A stretch of DNA of 64,000 nucleotides from Chitinophagaceae bacterium (lineage in GTDB: Bacteria > Bacteroidota > Bacteroidia > Chitinophagales > UBA10324): contig JADKFU010000001.1 in NCBI GenBank assembly GCA_016717285.1, forward strand, positions 310,001-374,000, in the 5' to 3' direction. Below the pieces are notes generated by a model, which made no database searches, was not told the DNA's origin, and saw only the letters and a list, made by a program, of their open reading frames with translations. Numbering within the stretch: the first letter of the stretch is position 1; the number at the start of each line of letters is the position of its first letter. Shown here piece after piece: positions 35,744 to 44,873 of this stretch. Made by a program: the position numbers and the translations under genes.

Positions 35744-37342
35744 ATGAAAAAATCTGTACTGCCTTATGTTGCCACCGGATATTTTAGTACGGCGGTAGCC
35801 GATTATATAGAAGGTAACGATAAGCTTAAACAATTTTATGAATACAGTCCTCAGCCAGATTCTTTTCTGCAAATAATAAATCGAAGAAAGGAGTTTCCGT
35901 TACACCGCGAAACATTACACGGTGTACTCAGCAAGCAATATCAGCCGTTCCTCAACAATAATGAACCGGATAAAGTAAGCACGAACATAAACCGGTTAAA
36001 GGATAGCAACACATTCACGGTAGTAACAGCGCATCAGCCGAATTTATTTCTTGGACCATTGTACCTGGTTTATAAAATCATCAGCACCATTAATCTTTCT
36101 CGTAAGCTGAGCGAAAAATTTCCTGATTTTCATTTTGTACCTGTGTATTGGATGGGAAGTGAAGATCACGACAAAGAAGAGCTGAATCATGTGCAGCTCT
36201 TCTCAAAAAAAATTACGTGGCATACAGACCAGGAAGGCGCATTTGGGCGAATGAAAACGGAATCGCTTTCTGGCTTAATAGAAGAGATTAAATTAGTGCT
36301 TGGCACTTCTGATGATGCCATCCGTTGTGTCAAATTGCTGGAGGATTTTTATCTTAAAGAACAAACTATTGCAGCTGCTACTAAAAAAATACTGTATCAT
36401 TTTTTTGCAGGAGATGGTTTGGTGATTGTTGATGGGGATGATGCTGCATTGAAGCGGTTATTTGTTCCGGTGATAAAAAAAGAGTTGCTGGAGCAATTTT
36501 CATTGCCTGTTGTGAACGAAAGTTCTGAAGCATTTTCTGAAAATTATCAATCACAGATTATGCCCCGTGAGATCAATCTGTTCTATCTTGATGATGGTAT
36601 TCGCAAACGTATTATTAAAGAAGGAGAATTATGGAAAGTGCTGAATACAACGCTCACGTTTTCGAAGGACGAAATTTTAAAACTGCTTGAAACACATCCT
36701 CAAAAATTCAGTCCTAATGTAGTATTGCGTCCCGTTTATCAGGAATTGGTATTGCCGAATATTGTTTTTATTGGTGGCGGTGCGGAAGTTACTTATTGGA
36801 TGCAGCTGAAATCATTGTTTGATACGGCCGGTGTTGCCTATCCGATGTTATTACTGCGCAATTCAGTTTTATGGATTGACAGTGGTAATGTATCAAAAAT
36901 GAAAAAACTGAATCTTTCCGGGAAATCAATTTTTGAATCTTCCGACAAACTTGTTAATCAATACCTTGCTGAGCAGACTGGTGATTTATTTTCACTCGAA
37001 AAGGAAAAGCTTGAATTGAAGGACCTTATGAACAGTATTATGCATCGTATTTCGCAAATTGATGCTGGTTTAAAGGGATCAGTGGAAGCGGAAAAAGTGA
37101 AAATGCAAAAATCACTGGAATCACTTGAAGATAAGTTAAGGAAGGCTGCTAAAAAGAAGGAAGAGGTTGCCATTCAACAATTGCAAACATTGAAGGAAAA
37201 GCTGTTTCCGGCCAATGGTCTTCAGGAACGATATGAAAACTTTCTTCCCTATTATATGAAATACGGAGAAATGTTTTTGACTGAATTGAAGTTGCATCTT
37301 GATGTTATGGAGTTGCAATTCACGATACTTCAGGAAGAATAA
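35744..37342 (+). CDS. bshC: Bacillithiol biosynthesis cysteine-adding enzyme BshC
   Basis: 532 residues from the ATG at 35744; an upstream TTG two codons earlier lies within a TAATTTTG promoter-like string. Family signatures: TVVTAHQPNLFLGPLYLVYKI, FVPVYWMGSEDHDKEELNHV, PNIVFIGGGAEVTYWMQL. A coiled coil occupies about 418-485 (LKDLMNSIMHRI ... KLRKAAKKKEE). BshC adds cysteine to glucosaminyl-malate in the last step of bacillithiol synthesis, so this organism likely uses bacillithiol as its low-molecular-weight thiol. BshA and BshB are not in the window. Confidence 0.95.
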   Translation: MKKSVLPYVATGYFSTAVADYIEGNDKLKQFYEYSPQPDSFLQIINRRKEFPLHRETLHGVLSKQYQPFLNNNEPDKVSTNINRLKDSNTFTVVTAHQPNLFLGPLYLVYKIISTINLSRKLSEKFPDFHFVPVYWMGSEDHDKEELNHVQLFSKKITWHTDQEGAFGRMKTESLSGLIEEIKLVLGTSDDAIRCVKLLEDFYLKEQTIAAATKKILYHFFAGDGLVIVDGDDAALKRLFVPVIKKELLEQFSLPVVNESSEAFSENYQSQIMPREINLFYLDDGIRKRIIKEGELWKVLNTTLTFSKDEILKLLETHPQKFSPNVVLRPVYQELVLPNIVFIGGGAEVTYWMQLKSLFDTAGVAYPMLLLRNSVLWIDSGNVSKMKKLNLSGKSIFESSDKLVNQYLAEQTGDLFSLEKEKLELKDLMNSIMHRISQIDAGLKGSVEAEKVKMQKSLESLEDKLRKAAKKKEEVAIQQLQTLKEKLFPANGLQERYENFLPYYMKYGEMFLTELKLHLDVMELQFTILQEE

Positions 37343-37498
37343 ATGATAAAATGCAGCTGCTATACTGGCTTCATTTTATTTCAATTCATACGCTCAACTT
37401 TTTTCGAACATTTCACCTCTCAGAACAGACAACTATCAACTCTTAAAGTCCTGTCCACTCATGTAAAGTATTTACTATCTTAGTAAAAAATTAATCAC

Positions 37499-38101
37499 AT
37501 GAAAACATTAAAACGCATCGGAATTTTCATAGCGGCTTTCTTGCTTCTGCTATTGGTCATTTCGTTTTTCCTTCCCGCGAAAGTGCATGTGGAAAGGGTT
37601 GCAGTTATTAATGCGCAACCAGCAATCGTATTTAACCAGGTGAATAATCTTCACAACTGGAACAACTGGATGCCATGGAATAAACTTGATCCGAATATGA
37701 AGATTACGTATTTCGGACCAGAGGAAGGAACAGGTGCAGGCTACTCCTGGATGAGTGACAATGAGCAAGTAGGCAAAGGGAAGTTATCTATCACTGAAAG
37801 TAAGACCAATCAATCCATCATCACTTCATTGGATTTTATGGAACATGGTATTGCAACAGGTTCATTTGGTTTTGAGGAGGCTGATGGAGGAACGAAAGTA
37901 ACCTGGGGCATGGACATGGATATGGGTATGAATCCTATGGCGAGATATTTAGGTTTGTTTATGGATCAAATGTTGGGTGGAGATTTTGATAAAGGGTTAT
38001 CCGATTTAAAGAGAACATCGGAGAGCTATACACCACCAGTGCAACCAGAAATAAATCCTATGCCTGCTGACTCTACGGAACCAGCAGTGAAGCCTTCCTG
38101 A
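37499..38101 (+). CDS. SRPBCC-family (polyketide cyclase-like) protein with an N-terminal membrane anchor
   Basis: 200 residues. An N-terminal transmembrane segment (IGIFIAAFLLLLLVISFFLPA) precedes a START-like domain: VHVERVAVINAQPAIVFNQVNNLHNWNNWMPW, GAGYSWMSDNEQVGKGKLSI and a terminal helix MLGGDFDKGLSDLKR. The tail is Pro-rich. The family binds hydrophobic ligands in a deep cavity; no ligand can be predicted here. Confidence 0.85.
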   Translation: MKTLKRIGIFIAAFLLLLLVISFFLPAKVHVERVAVINAQPAIVFNQVNNLHNWNNWMPWNKLDPNMKITYFGPEEGTGAGYSWMSDNEQVGKGKLSITESKTNQSIITSLDFMEHGIATGSFGFEEADGGTKVTWGMDMDMGMNPMARYLGLFMDQMLGGDFDKGLSDLKRTSESYTPPVQPEINPMPADSTEPAVKPS

Positions 38102-38450
38102 TAAGGAATTTCTTTTTTAAAGAAAATGCAAAGCTCCGGAAACAGTGGACTTTTTGTTACAACTGGTTTTTTAAGTGAGTGATATTTCGAAAGCTGAATG
38201 CAGGTAGAATAAAAGTCAATTTTTTCTTAACCTTATTTTTGTTGCTCTTCGATAACCTTAGGAACACGCTTGTTCATTTATATCCCGGAACAAATTTTTG
38301 GAGTGCATCAACAAAGCTGCATACTTATCCTGTTGACGTACGATGCTGATTGGGCTAATACTAAATTACCCGGTGAAGTAAAACTTCTTTAAGAATAAAT
38401 TCTGCTATGCGTGGAAACAGATTTCTTAGCAATATAAAAGCTAAAGAGAT
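38102..38450. other. Intergenic region, 349 bp
   Basis: It lies between the convergent SRPBCC gene and the type B T9SS gene. No gene, RNA or strong hairpin is recognised. A TATTTTTG string at about 38234-38241 (plus) has no gene downstream on that strand. Confidence 0.5.
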
Positions 38451-40874
38451 TTATCTGATAAGTGTCAGATTACCTTTTAAATTTCCAGCTGACTCAATAC
38501 CATCCAATGTACCAGTCCAGGTCACATAATAAATGTAAGTGCCCATTTCGCATTTCACTTCTTTGGCACGACCGTCCCAGCCAACAGTATAATCTGAGGA
38601 TAGATAGACGATTTGTCCCCAGCGGTTATAGATGCGGATGTTGTAGGTTTTGATGTTGTATCCAATAGGAAGATAAGTATCATTTACGCCATCGCCGTTA
38701 GGAGAAAAAGCAGTGGGCATAAACACACTGGTTGGACATTTAAGCGCAACGGTAGTTGAGTCACTACTCTTACATCCGTCACTTGAGGTGATCGTGAGTC
38801 CATAGATACCGGGTTGCAATACTGTTATTGCGCTCGTGGTTGAACTATCGGTCCATAAATAGCTGGCATATCCAAGCGGACCTTCGAGCAAAATAAACTG
38901 ACTCGTACAAAGTACGGTATCGTTTAAAAATGAATCCGGTGGTTGCTGATAAAATCCAAAAATTTCTGCAGTATCAGTTTGTACACAGCCGTTAAAATCG
39001 GTTACGGTAACATAATAAATTCCTGGTGTTGTAGCAGTAAAAATGGGTCCTTTAGAACCATCCTGCCAGATATAATCTGAAAAAGCTCCGCCGTTAAATA
39101 TTATCTTATCGCCTTCACATAAGGACGTATCATTCCCGATCTCAAGCGGTGCAATTCCAAAATTATTCACCTTAATTGAACTGAGTCCGATGCATCCATC
39201 TGTATCAACAACGGTAACAAAATAGACACCGGGATCCGTAGCATTGTAAGTTTGTGTGGTTGATAAATCCTGCCATAGATAGGAGCTGAATCCTGCGCCG
39301 GCATCAATTACCACTAATTGTCCGGCACAAACTATAGTATCATTACCCATGCTGTAAACAGATGGAGGTAAAAATCCAACATGAACAGTATCAGCACTAA
39401 AACAACCAAGCATATCAGCGGCTTTTATTATATAGCTGCCGGAATCAGTCACAACAAAAAATGAATCGGTAGAACCGTCCTGCCACAAAAAAGAACTATA
39501 ACCGGCGCCGGTTGAAATAGTGTCAGTCCCCAGTGGACAAATATTAAAATCACTTCCTAATGAAACAGGAGTACTTGAAAGTGGAAGTGTTTGTGATGGA
39601 AAGTTGAAAATAGTTGTTCCAGCCGCACCGGCAGTAGCACCGTTAGGCGTATTGAAGCAAACACTGGCTGGCTGCAACATTAAGCCGGGAGATCCACCAT
39701 TGGCAGTGAAAGAAACATTTATAGGAACTGCCGCACCAGTACTCCAAAGAACTCCTCCGCCTCCGCCACCACCAGGTCCCTGGCATCCGGTAGGAATCAC
39801 ATTATTGGAAATTGATCCGCCATCACCTCCATCTGCTGAAATCGTCAATGGACTCAATACTGTTATGACATCAAGCGCTACTACTCCTCCGGCTCCGCCA
39901 CCACCGGCACCCTCATCACTTGTAATATTGGTTTGATCTTTTCCATCTGCTCTGATAGCGAATCCGTTAGGGTTAATCGTATTTGCAGAAATCATTACAA
40001 TTCCGCCACCATGTGTTCCGGGGAAGATTGGTTGTGAATCATCACCTGTTCCATTACCTCCTGCACCACCTAAAAATATTTTTCCTAATGTATAATTCAA
40101 TCCTAATCCACCAATGCCCTGCACAGCGGTTATCCCGCAACTGTTATCTTCGAAACCGCCTAAACCACCGGCTCCTTTATTTCCACCACCACCTCCGCCA
40201 TTATTACCGGGATTCGATCCACCACCACCATTGGCTAATTTAGCACGACCGCCGCTCTGCGCATTATTTACATATTCAGCAATGCCTTCACCTTTCCAGC
40301 CACCAAGGCAATTAGTAGGATTGATGAACCAGTTTGCATTGTTGCATGCGTAAAAGCCGGTGTTACAGGCCGTGCCAGGGCGAAATCCTTTTCCGGTTAC
40401 ATTGATGTCAGCATTCATGTTAATCGTACCACCCGACATAAATGCAAGTATACCTCCCATAAGTCCGTTCCAGGGTGCGCAGGTAAGTGTATCCGTGATA
40501 GTTACATCACAATAAGCAGGCACTGTTACCAACTGAACTTTACCGGTAGTAGTATAAGCATTCACAAAGGGGGCGGCAACGGTGATATCATTTCCATTGA
40601 TTGCCGAAATAGTTGCAAATTCCCAATTGCCTGCATTGTTGAGATTGGTGATATCTCCATATGCCGAAGTATTGGTGGTGGTAATGGACGCACCTTTCAT
40701 CTGAATGATGATGATCTTATCGCCTACTGCAAACCCTGCGGTTGATCCAGCAGTAACCGTGGTTCCTGCAATAGCCAGCACTTGTGCGTAACTGTTGATA
40801 ATGCCACTGATATTTTGAGCAACAGATAGATGGCAACAACATATTATAACGAAGACGGTCAGTAATTTTTTCAT
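38451..40874 (-). CDS. Large glycine-rich secreted protein with T9SS type B (gliding motility-associated) C-terminal domain
   Basis: 807 residues from the ATG at 40874, where the signal peptide starts (MKKLLTVFVIICCCHLSVAQ). Residues about 20-430 form a beta-rich domain with very Gly-rich loops (around residues 215-245, 270-300, 320-345 and 360-390). Four Ig-like repeats of about 85 residues follow, each with LGxDxxxC, YxSxLWQD(G/L)S and GxYxVxVxDxxGC. The C-terminus is the type B sorting domain (FMPTAFSPNGDGVNDTYLPI ... IYNRWGQIVY ... GTYIYYVTW). It is expected to be exported by T9SS; a role in adhesion or matrix is inferred. Confidence 0.85.
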   Translation of the reverse strand: MKKLLTVFVIICCCHLSVAQNISGIINSYAQVLAIAGTTVTAGSTAGFAVGDKIIIIQMKGASITTTNTSAYGDITNLNNAGNWEFATISAINGNDITVAAPFVNAYTTTGKVQLVTVPAYCDVTITDTLTCAPWNGLMGGILAFMSGGTINMNADINVTGKGFRPGTACNTGFYACNNANWFINPTNCLGGWKGEGIAEYVNNAQSGGRAKLANGGGGSNPGNNGGGGGGNKGAGGLGGFEDNSCGITAVQGIGGLGLNYTLGKIFLGGAGGNGTGDDSQPIFPGTHGGGIVMISANTINPNGFAIRADGKDQTNITSDEGAGGGGAGGVVALDVITVLSPLTISADGGDGGSISNNVIPTGCQGPGGGGGGGVLWSTGAAVPINVSFTANGGSPGLMLQPASVCFNTPNGATAGAAGTTIFNFPSQTLPLSSTPVSLGSDFNICPLGTDTISTGAGYSSFLWQDGSTDSFFVVTDSGSYIIKAADMLGCFSADTVHVGFLPPSVYSMGNDTIVCAGQLVVIDAGAGFSSYLWQDLSTTQTYNATDPGVYFVTVVDTDGCIGLSSIKVNNFGIAPLEIGNDTSLCEGDKIIFNGGAFSDYIWQDGSKGPIFTATTPGIYYVTVTDFNGCVQTDTAEIFGFYQQPPDSFLNDTVLCTSQFILLEGPLGYASYLWTDSSTTSAITVLQPGIYGLTITSSDGCKSSDSTTVALKCPTSVFMPTAFSPNGDGVNDTYLPIGYNIKTYNIRIYNRWGQIVYLSSDYTVGWDGRAKEVKCEMGTYIYYVTWTGTLDGIESAGNLKGNLTLIR

Positions 40875-41091
40875 CCGGAAAAGGTAGTAGTCTGTGGCTT
40901 TTTTACTTTTTGAGATCAGTAAAGTGGCCAAAGTTAAATTTTTTCAGTTATCCGGCTGAAGTAAGGAATCCAAATGTTGAAAAGATGAGGAAGCAATTTT
41001 ATTTGTCATATGTTTTACCATGTATCTTCGGACCGATACAGTGGATAAAATCTGTTTCATTCTTTTCTTCTCACCTACTAAATAAAACAAC

Positions 41092-41463
41092 ATGAACATG
41101 AATCTTACAACAATTGGCCGTATCCTTTTTGGTTTAACGGTTGCTTTTTTTGGCGTAGGCCATCTTACCAACGCGAATGCAATGAGCGGCATGATTCCTT
41201 CTTTTTTATCCGGAATGGCCGTTCCTATGGTTTATTTTACCGGCATTTGCCTGCTTGCGGCGGCAGTTAGTTTTATCATCAACAGGTACACTTACTACTC
41301 AGGGATTCTGCTGGCTGTTTTTCTCATAATCATTGTAATCACTGTTCATATGCCGGGACTTGCTGATCCTGCATCAGCACAAATGGCTGTCAGTATGGTT
41401 GTAAAAGACACAGCGATGGCGGCTGCAGCGCTGATGGTTGCAGGCATGGGAAAGAAATCATGA
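41092..41463 (+). CDS. DoxX-like small integral membrane protein
   Basis: 123 residues with four predicted membrane segments and the DoxX-type opening TTIGRILFGLTVAFFGVGHLTNA, followed by FTGICLLAAAVSFIINRYTYYSGILLAVFL. DoxX-like proteins are linked to respiratory or redox membrane processes in some bacteria; the role here is unknown. A strong terminator follows. Confidence 0.75.
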   Translation: MNMNLTTIGRILFGLTVAFFGVGHLTNANAMSGMIPSFLSGMAVPMVYFTGICLLAAAVSFIINRYTYYSGILLAVFLIIIVITVHMPGLADPASAQMAVSMVVKDTAMAAAALMVAGMGKKS

Positions 41464-41486
41464 GCAGGATAGGTTCTAAAAATGTC

Positions 41487-41519
41487 AAAGTCCTTGCATA
41501 TGGCAGGGACTTTTTTTTT
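41487..41519 (+). terminator. Intrinsic terminator
   Basis: An 11-bp stem (AAAGTCCTTGC with GGCAGGGACTTT, including one G-T pair) and a run of nine T. Confidence 0.82.
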
Positions 41520-41537
41520 GTAAACTGAATAAGTTAT

Positions 41538-42641
41538 TTATTGAATTCCATGAAAGAGTCTGTCCCATCTGATCTTATCAAAACCTGACGCTTCCGCTTT
41601 CCATGACATCCATACAAACCATGCTTTCCCCACAATATGATCTTCAGGTACGAAACCCCAATAGCGCGAATCCAATGAATTGTGACGGTTATCACCCATC
41701 ATCCAATAATAATTCATTTTAAAAGTATACGTGGTGGTTTCTATGCCGTCAATTAATATGCTGCCATTCTTTTCAATGTGGAGTGTGTGACCCTCATATA
41801 CACTTATAGTTCGCTGATACAGCGAGATGTTATTGGTATCAATGGAAACAGTAACTCCTTTTTCAGGAATCCAGAACGGACCAAAGTTATCTACGTACCA
41901 CGAAAAATGGTGAAGGTCATTTGGAAAGATCGACTCCGGAACCGTTCCTTTAGGCCAGATTATTTCTGTGACAGACCGTACATTCTTCAGTTTAAGAAGC
42001 GAATCAACTGCAGTTTTTGTGAGACTGGCACGAAACTCACCCGGATTAGAGAGCCGCGAAAACTCAGTTATATCAAGGTCGTCCAATAATTTTGCACTTA
42101 TAGAAGTACCATCCGTAATAATGGAATACTCTTGTTGTTGCCTGGGCCGGTCAGCAACTTTTTTTCCATTGATAAATATTTCTGCGTCTCTTATCTCCAG
42201 CGTGTCACCCGCAATAGCGATACATCGTTTGATATAATTTTCACGCTTATCAACAGGACGGAAATCTTCCATCGGATAATTAAAAACTACCACATCGTTG
42301 TTTCTTATTTTTTGAAATCCGGGCAATCTTAAATAAGGAATGGTGATCCATTCCAGGTATGAATTACCATTTGTGAATGGCAATGTATTATGAACAAATG
42401 GAAAGCTGATAGGAGTTTGCGGTATTCTTGCACCATAATGCATTTTGCTCACGAAAAGAAAATCACCGATCAACAGTGATTTTTCCATCGAGGCTGTCGG
42501 GATGGTGAATGCTTCCATCAAAAATGCGCGGATAATTATCGCTGCTATTACTGCAAAAATAATAGCGTGAACCCAATCACGTGATTTGGATTTTTTCTTT
42601 ACCCCAACCTGACTTTTTTCTTTTGGTATTAATCCAAACAT
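41538..42641 (-). CDS. lepB: Signal peptidase I, downstream copy
   Basis: 367 residues from the ATG at 42641; a GTG four codons upstream is possible. An N-terminal anchor (WVHAIIFAVIAAIIIRAFLM) precedes the catalytic Ser motif FTIPTASMEKSLLIGD and the catalytic Lys motif ENYIKRCIAIAGDTL. The last conserved box is GDNRHNSLDSRYWGFVPEDHIVGKA. It cleaves Sec signal peptides at the periplasmic face. An insert of about 110 residues between Lys and the last box is typical of Bacteroidota LepB. It follows a paralogous copy by 126 bp. Confidence 0.95.
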   Translation of the reverse strand: MFGLIPKEKSQVGVKKKSKSRDWVHAIIFAVIAAIIIRAFLMEAFTIPTASMEKSLLIGDFLFVSKMHYGARIPQTPISFPFVHNTLPFTNGNSYLEWITIPYLRLPGFQKIRNNDVVVFNYPMEDFRPVDKRENYIKRCIAIAGDTLEIRDAEIFINGKKVADRPRQQQEYSIITDGTSISAKLLDDLDITEFSRLSNPGEFRASLTKTAVDSLLKLKNVRSVTEIIWPKGTVPESIFPNDLHHFSWYVDNFGPFWIPEKGVTVSIDTNNISLYQRTISVYEGHTLHIEKNGSILIDGIETTTYTFKMNYYWMMGDNRHNSLDSRYWGFVPEDHIVGKAWFVWMSWKAEASGFDKIRWDRLFHGIQ

Positions 42642-42767
42642 TTCAACAATCACTTTTATAATCCACTGAATACCGAGATTTCAATAGGCATGAACAAGGA
42701 TGAAAAATTGCAGAAATCCGGTAGTGCAACTGCTGTTGCGACAAATATTTACAGACGTTGTCACTTT

Positions 42768-43874
42768 TTAATGAATACCATGAAATAACCTGCTCCATCT
42801 GATCTTGTCAAAAACAGATCCGTTTTTATTCCACGACATCCAGATAAACCATGCTTTACCTACTATGTGATCTTCAGGAACAAATCCCCAGTAACGTGAA
42901 TCATAAGAGTTGTGCCGGTTATCGCCCATCATCCAATAGTAATTCATACCGAAGGTGTACGCTGTAACTTCTTTGCCATCAATGATTATTTTTCCATCTT
43001 TGGTAACGTCCAGCTTATGTCCTTCGTAAATCGTAATCAACCGTTGATAAAGCGCGATATTATCTTTGTCGATATTTATTTTCACCCCTTTTTTTGGAAT
43101 CCAGATCGGACCGAAATTGTCAATGTTCCAGGGAAAATGTTTAGTATCTCCGGGAAATAATGCTTCAGGAACCAGGCCTTTCGACCATACAAGCGGTTCC
43201 ATTGATTTTACGTTTTTAAGTTTAACAATCTCTTTTGAACTGCTTTCAGTAAGATTGAAACGGAATTGCCCGGGGTTGTTGGTCGGACTATATTCAGAAA
43301 TATCGAGATCCTGCAAGAGGCGCTCGTTGATGCCTGTTCCATCGGTTGTTACCAGGTAATCAATTTGTTGACCTGGCCAATCGGTATTTTTTTTTCCGTT
43401 GATATACACTGCTGCGTCACGAACTTCTAATGTATCACCTGGAATTCCAATACAGCGTTTGATATAGTTCTCCCGCTTATCAACCGGACGGAAATCTTCC
43501 ATCGGGTAATTGAACACCACCACATCATTATTCTTAATGCTTTGAAATCCGGGTAAGCGGTAATAGGGAAGGTGTATCCATTCCAGATATGATTTACCTC
43601 CGATAACCGGCATGGTATGATGCGCAAATGGAAAAGAAAGTGGCGTTTGGGGTATGCGGGCGCCAAAGTGCATTTTGCTTACAAATAAAAAATCACCTAC
43701 CATCAGCGATTTTTCCATCGATGGCGTTGGAATAGTATATGCTTCCAATACAAAAGTGCGAATGATGGTTGCTGCGATTACAGCAAATACCAGTGCATCA
43801 ACCCACTCGCGCGTCTTTGACTTTTTCTTCTTTGATTTTTTTGCTTCCCTCTTTTGCCAGAATTTCCAATTCAT
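42768..43874 (-). CDS. lepB: Signal peptidase I, upstream copy
   Basis: 368 residues from the ATG at 43874; an earlier TTG at 43907 lies in repeat DNA. Anchor WVDALVFAVIAATIIRTFVL, Ser motif YTIPTPSMEKSLMVGD, Lys motif ENYIKRCIGIPGDTL, last box GDNRHNSYDSRYWGFVPEDHIVGKA. It keeps the canonical G-I-P-G-D around the Lys box, where the downstream copy has A-I-A-G-D. The two copies are clearly similar along their length, indicating tandem duplication. It lies downstream of dapB on the same strand. Confidence 0.95.
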   Translation of the reverse strand: MNWKFWQKREAKKSKKKKSKTREWVDALVFAVIAATIIRTFVLEAYTIPTPSMEKSLMVGDFLFVSKMHFGARIPQTPLSFPFAHHTMPVIGGKSYLEWIHLPYYRLPGFQSIKNNDVVVFNYPMEDFRPVDKRENYIKRCIGIPGDTLEVRDAAVYINGKKNTDWPGQQIDYLVTTDGTGINERLLQDLDISEYSPTNNPGQFRFNLTESSSKEIVKLKNVKSMEPLVWSKGLVPEALFPGDTKHFPWNIDNFGPIWIPKKGVKINIDKDNIALYQRLITIYEGHKLDVTKDGKIIIDGKEVTAYTFGMNYYWMMGDNRHNSYDSRYWGFVPEDHIVGKAWFIWMSWNKNGSVFDKIRWSRLFHGIH

Positions 43875-43886
43875 TTCGTTTTGTTT

Positions 43887-43980
43887 AAGTCTTAAGTCTT
43901 TGGTCAATTAGTCAAATAGTCAATTACTCAATAATCAATAGTCATTTGTCATTAGTCAATAGGCACTTGACAATAGTTGA
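43887..43980. repeat. Array of about 13 degenerate 7-8-bp repeats upstream of lepB
   Basis: GTC (or ATC/CTC/GAC variants) recurs at 43889, 43896, 43903, 43911, 43919, 43927, 43934, 43941, 43948, 43955, 43962, 43969 and 43976, so the spacing is 7 with three steps of 8. Typical units are GTCAATT(A) and GTCATTT. Confidence 0.8.
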
Positions 43981-44043
43981 ATCTTTTCAATTACAAACCT
44001 TACGAGTTGTTAATTTTTAATTGCTTTTATTAAACGGTTCTAC

Positions 44044-44078
44044 AACTCACTACTCACTACTCACTACTCCAACTCACC
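44044..44078. repeat. Heptad array at the dapB stop codon
   Basis: On the plus strand the 7-bp unit ACTCACT (ACTACTC in another phase) is repeated about four times. On the minus strand this is AGTAGTG, the same unit as the array at 33578. The dapB stop and last codons (GGTGAGTTGGAGTAG) form its first degenerate units. Confidence 0.75.
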
Positions 44079-44810
44079 AACGATATCCCCAAATTCAAAA
44101 AAACCTTTCTTATCATGAATCCAGTTGGCTGCTGCAATTGCTCCTTTTGCAAATCCTTCGCGTGAAAATGCTTCATGCCTGATTTCAATTTTATCTGTTG
44201 CAGAAGTATAGTCAACAACGTGTGTGCCTATGATTGCTTCTTCGCGGCGCGACAAAATTATCAATTCAGATGGATTGTCGCTTTTTGTTAATGGAAGTTC
44301 ATTCTCGGTATTTACCCATTTCTTTTTTTCAACAGATTCCTTAATAAGATCATTGGCCAATGTTATAGCAGTGCCACTAGGTGCATCTTTTTTCTGAGGG
44401 TGATGAATTTCAGTTAAAATAGGGTTGTATTCTGGTCGTACACTCATCAACTGAGCAAGTTTCCTGTTGAGTTGAAAAAAGATATTGACACCAATACTGA
44501 AATTGCTGGCAAACACCAGTGAACCGTTTTTTTCTTCACACCACTTTTTTGCGTCATTTAATTTATCATACCAGCCGGTTGTTCCAACAACCATAGGAAC
44601 ACCGGCTCCCAGGCACCATTTAATATTATCAATAACCACTGAAGGAGTTGAAAATTCTATCACTACATCAGATTGTTGTAATAGTTCGGATGTGATGGCA
44701 TAACGATTTGAAGCATTAATCTTCAAAACAACAGTATGCTTGCCTTCCTCCACAATACATTGCTCAATCATCTTCCCCATTTTTCCGTATCCGAGTAGTG
44801 TAATATTCAT
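44064..44810 (-). CDS. dapB: 4-hydroxy-tetrahydrodipicolinate reductase
   Basis: 248 residues. N-terminal nucleotide fold NITLLGYGKMGKMIEQ, VVIEFSTPSVV, PMVVGTTGWYDKL; active-site segment EIHHPQKKDAPSGTAITLA with the catalytic His and Lys. It reduces hydroxy-tetrahydrodipicolinate with NAD(P)H in lysine and diaminopimelate synthesis. It lies 63 bp downstream of the DUF5683 gene and upstream of lepB, a gene order kept in many Bacteroidota. Its extreme C-terminal codons are shared with a heptad repeat array. Confidence 0.95.
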   Translation of the reverse strand: MNITLLGYGKMGKMIEQCIVEEGKHTVVLKINASNRYAITSELLQQSDVVIEFSTPSVVIDNIKWCLGAGVPMVVGTTGWYDKLNDAKKWCEEKNGSLVFASNFSIGVNIFFQLNRKLAQLMSVRPEYNPILTEIHHPQKKDAPSGTAITLANDLIKESVEKKKWVNTENELPLTKSDNPSELIILSRREEAIIGTHVVDYTSATDKIEIRHEAFSREGFAKGAIAAANWIHDKKGFFEFGDIVGELE

Positions 44811-44873
44811 TTGTTAAGCAATTATTGAAAGTAATATAAATCGAATCATGTTGAAAATAAGATGCTCGTTTTT

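Noticed and set aside
39500..40360. Plus-strand open frames opposite the glycine-rich gene, rich in Pro and His
   Set aside because: These are antisense shadows of Gly-rich codons in the real minus-strand gene.
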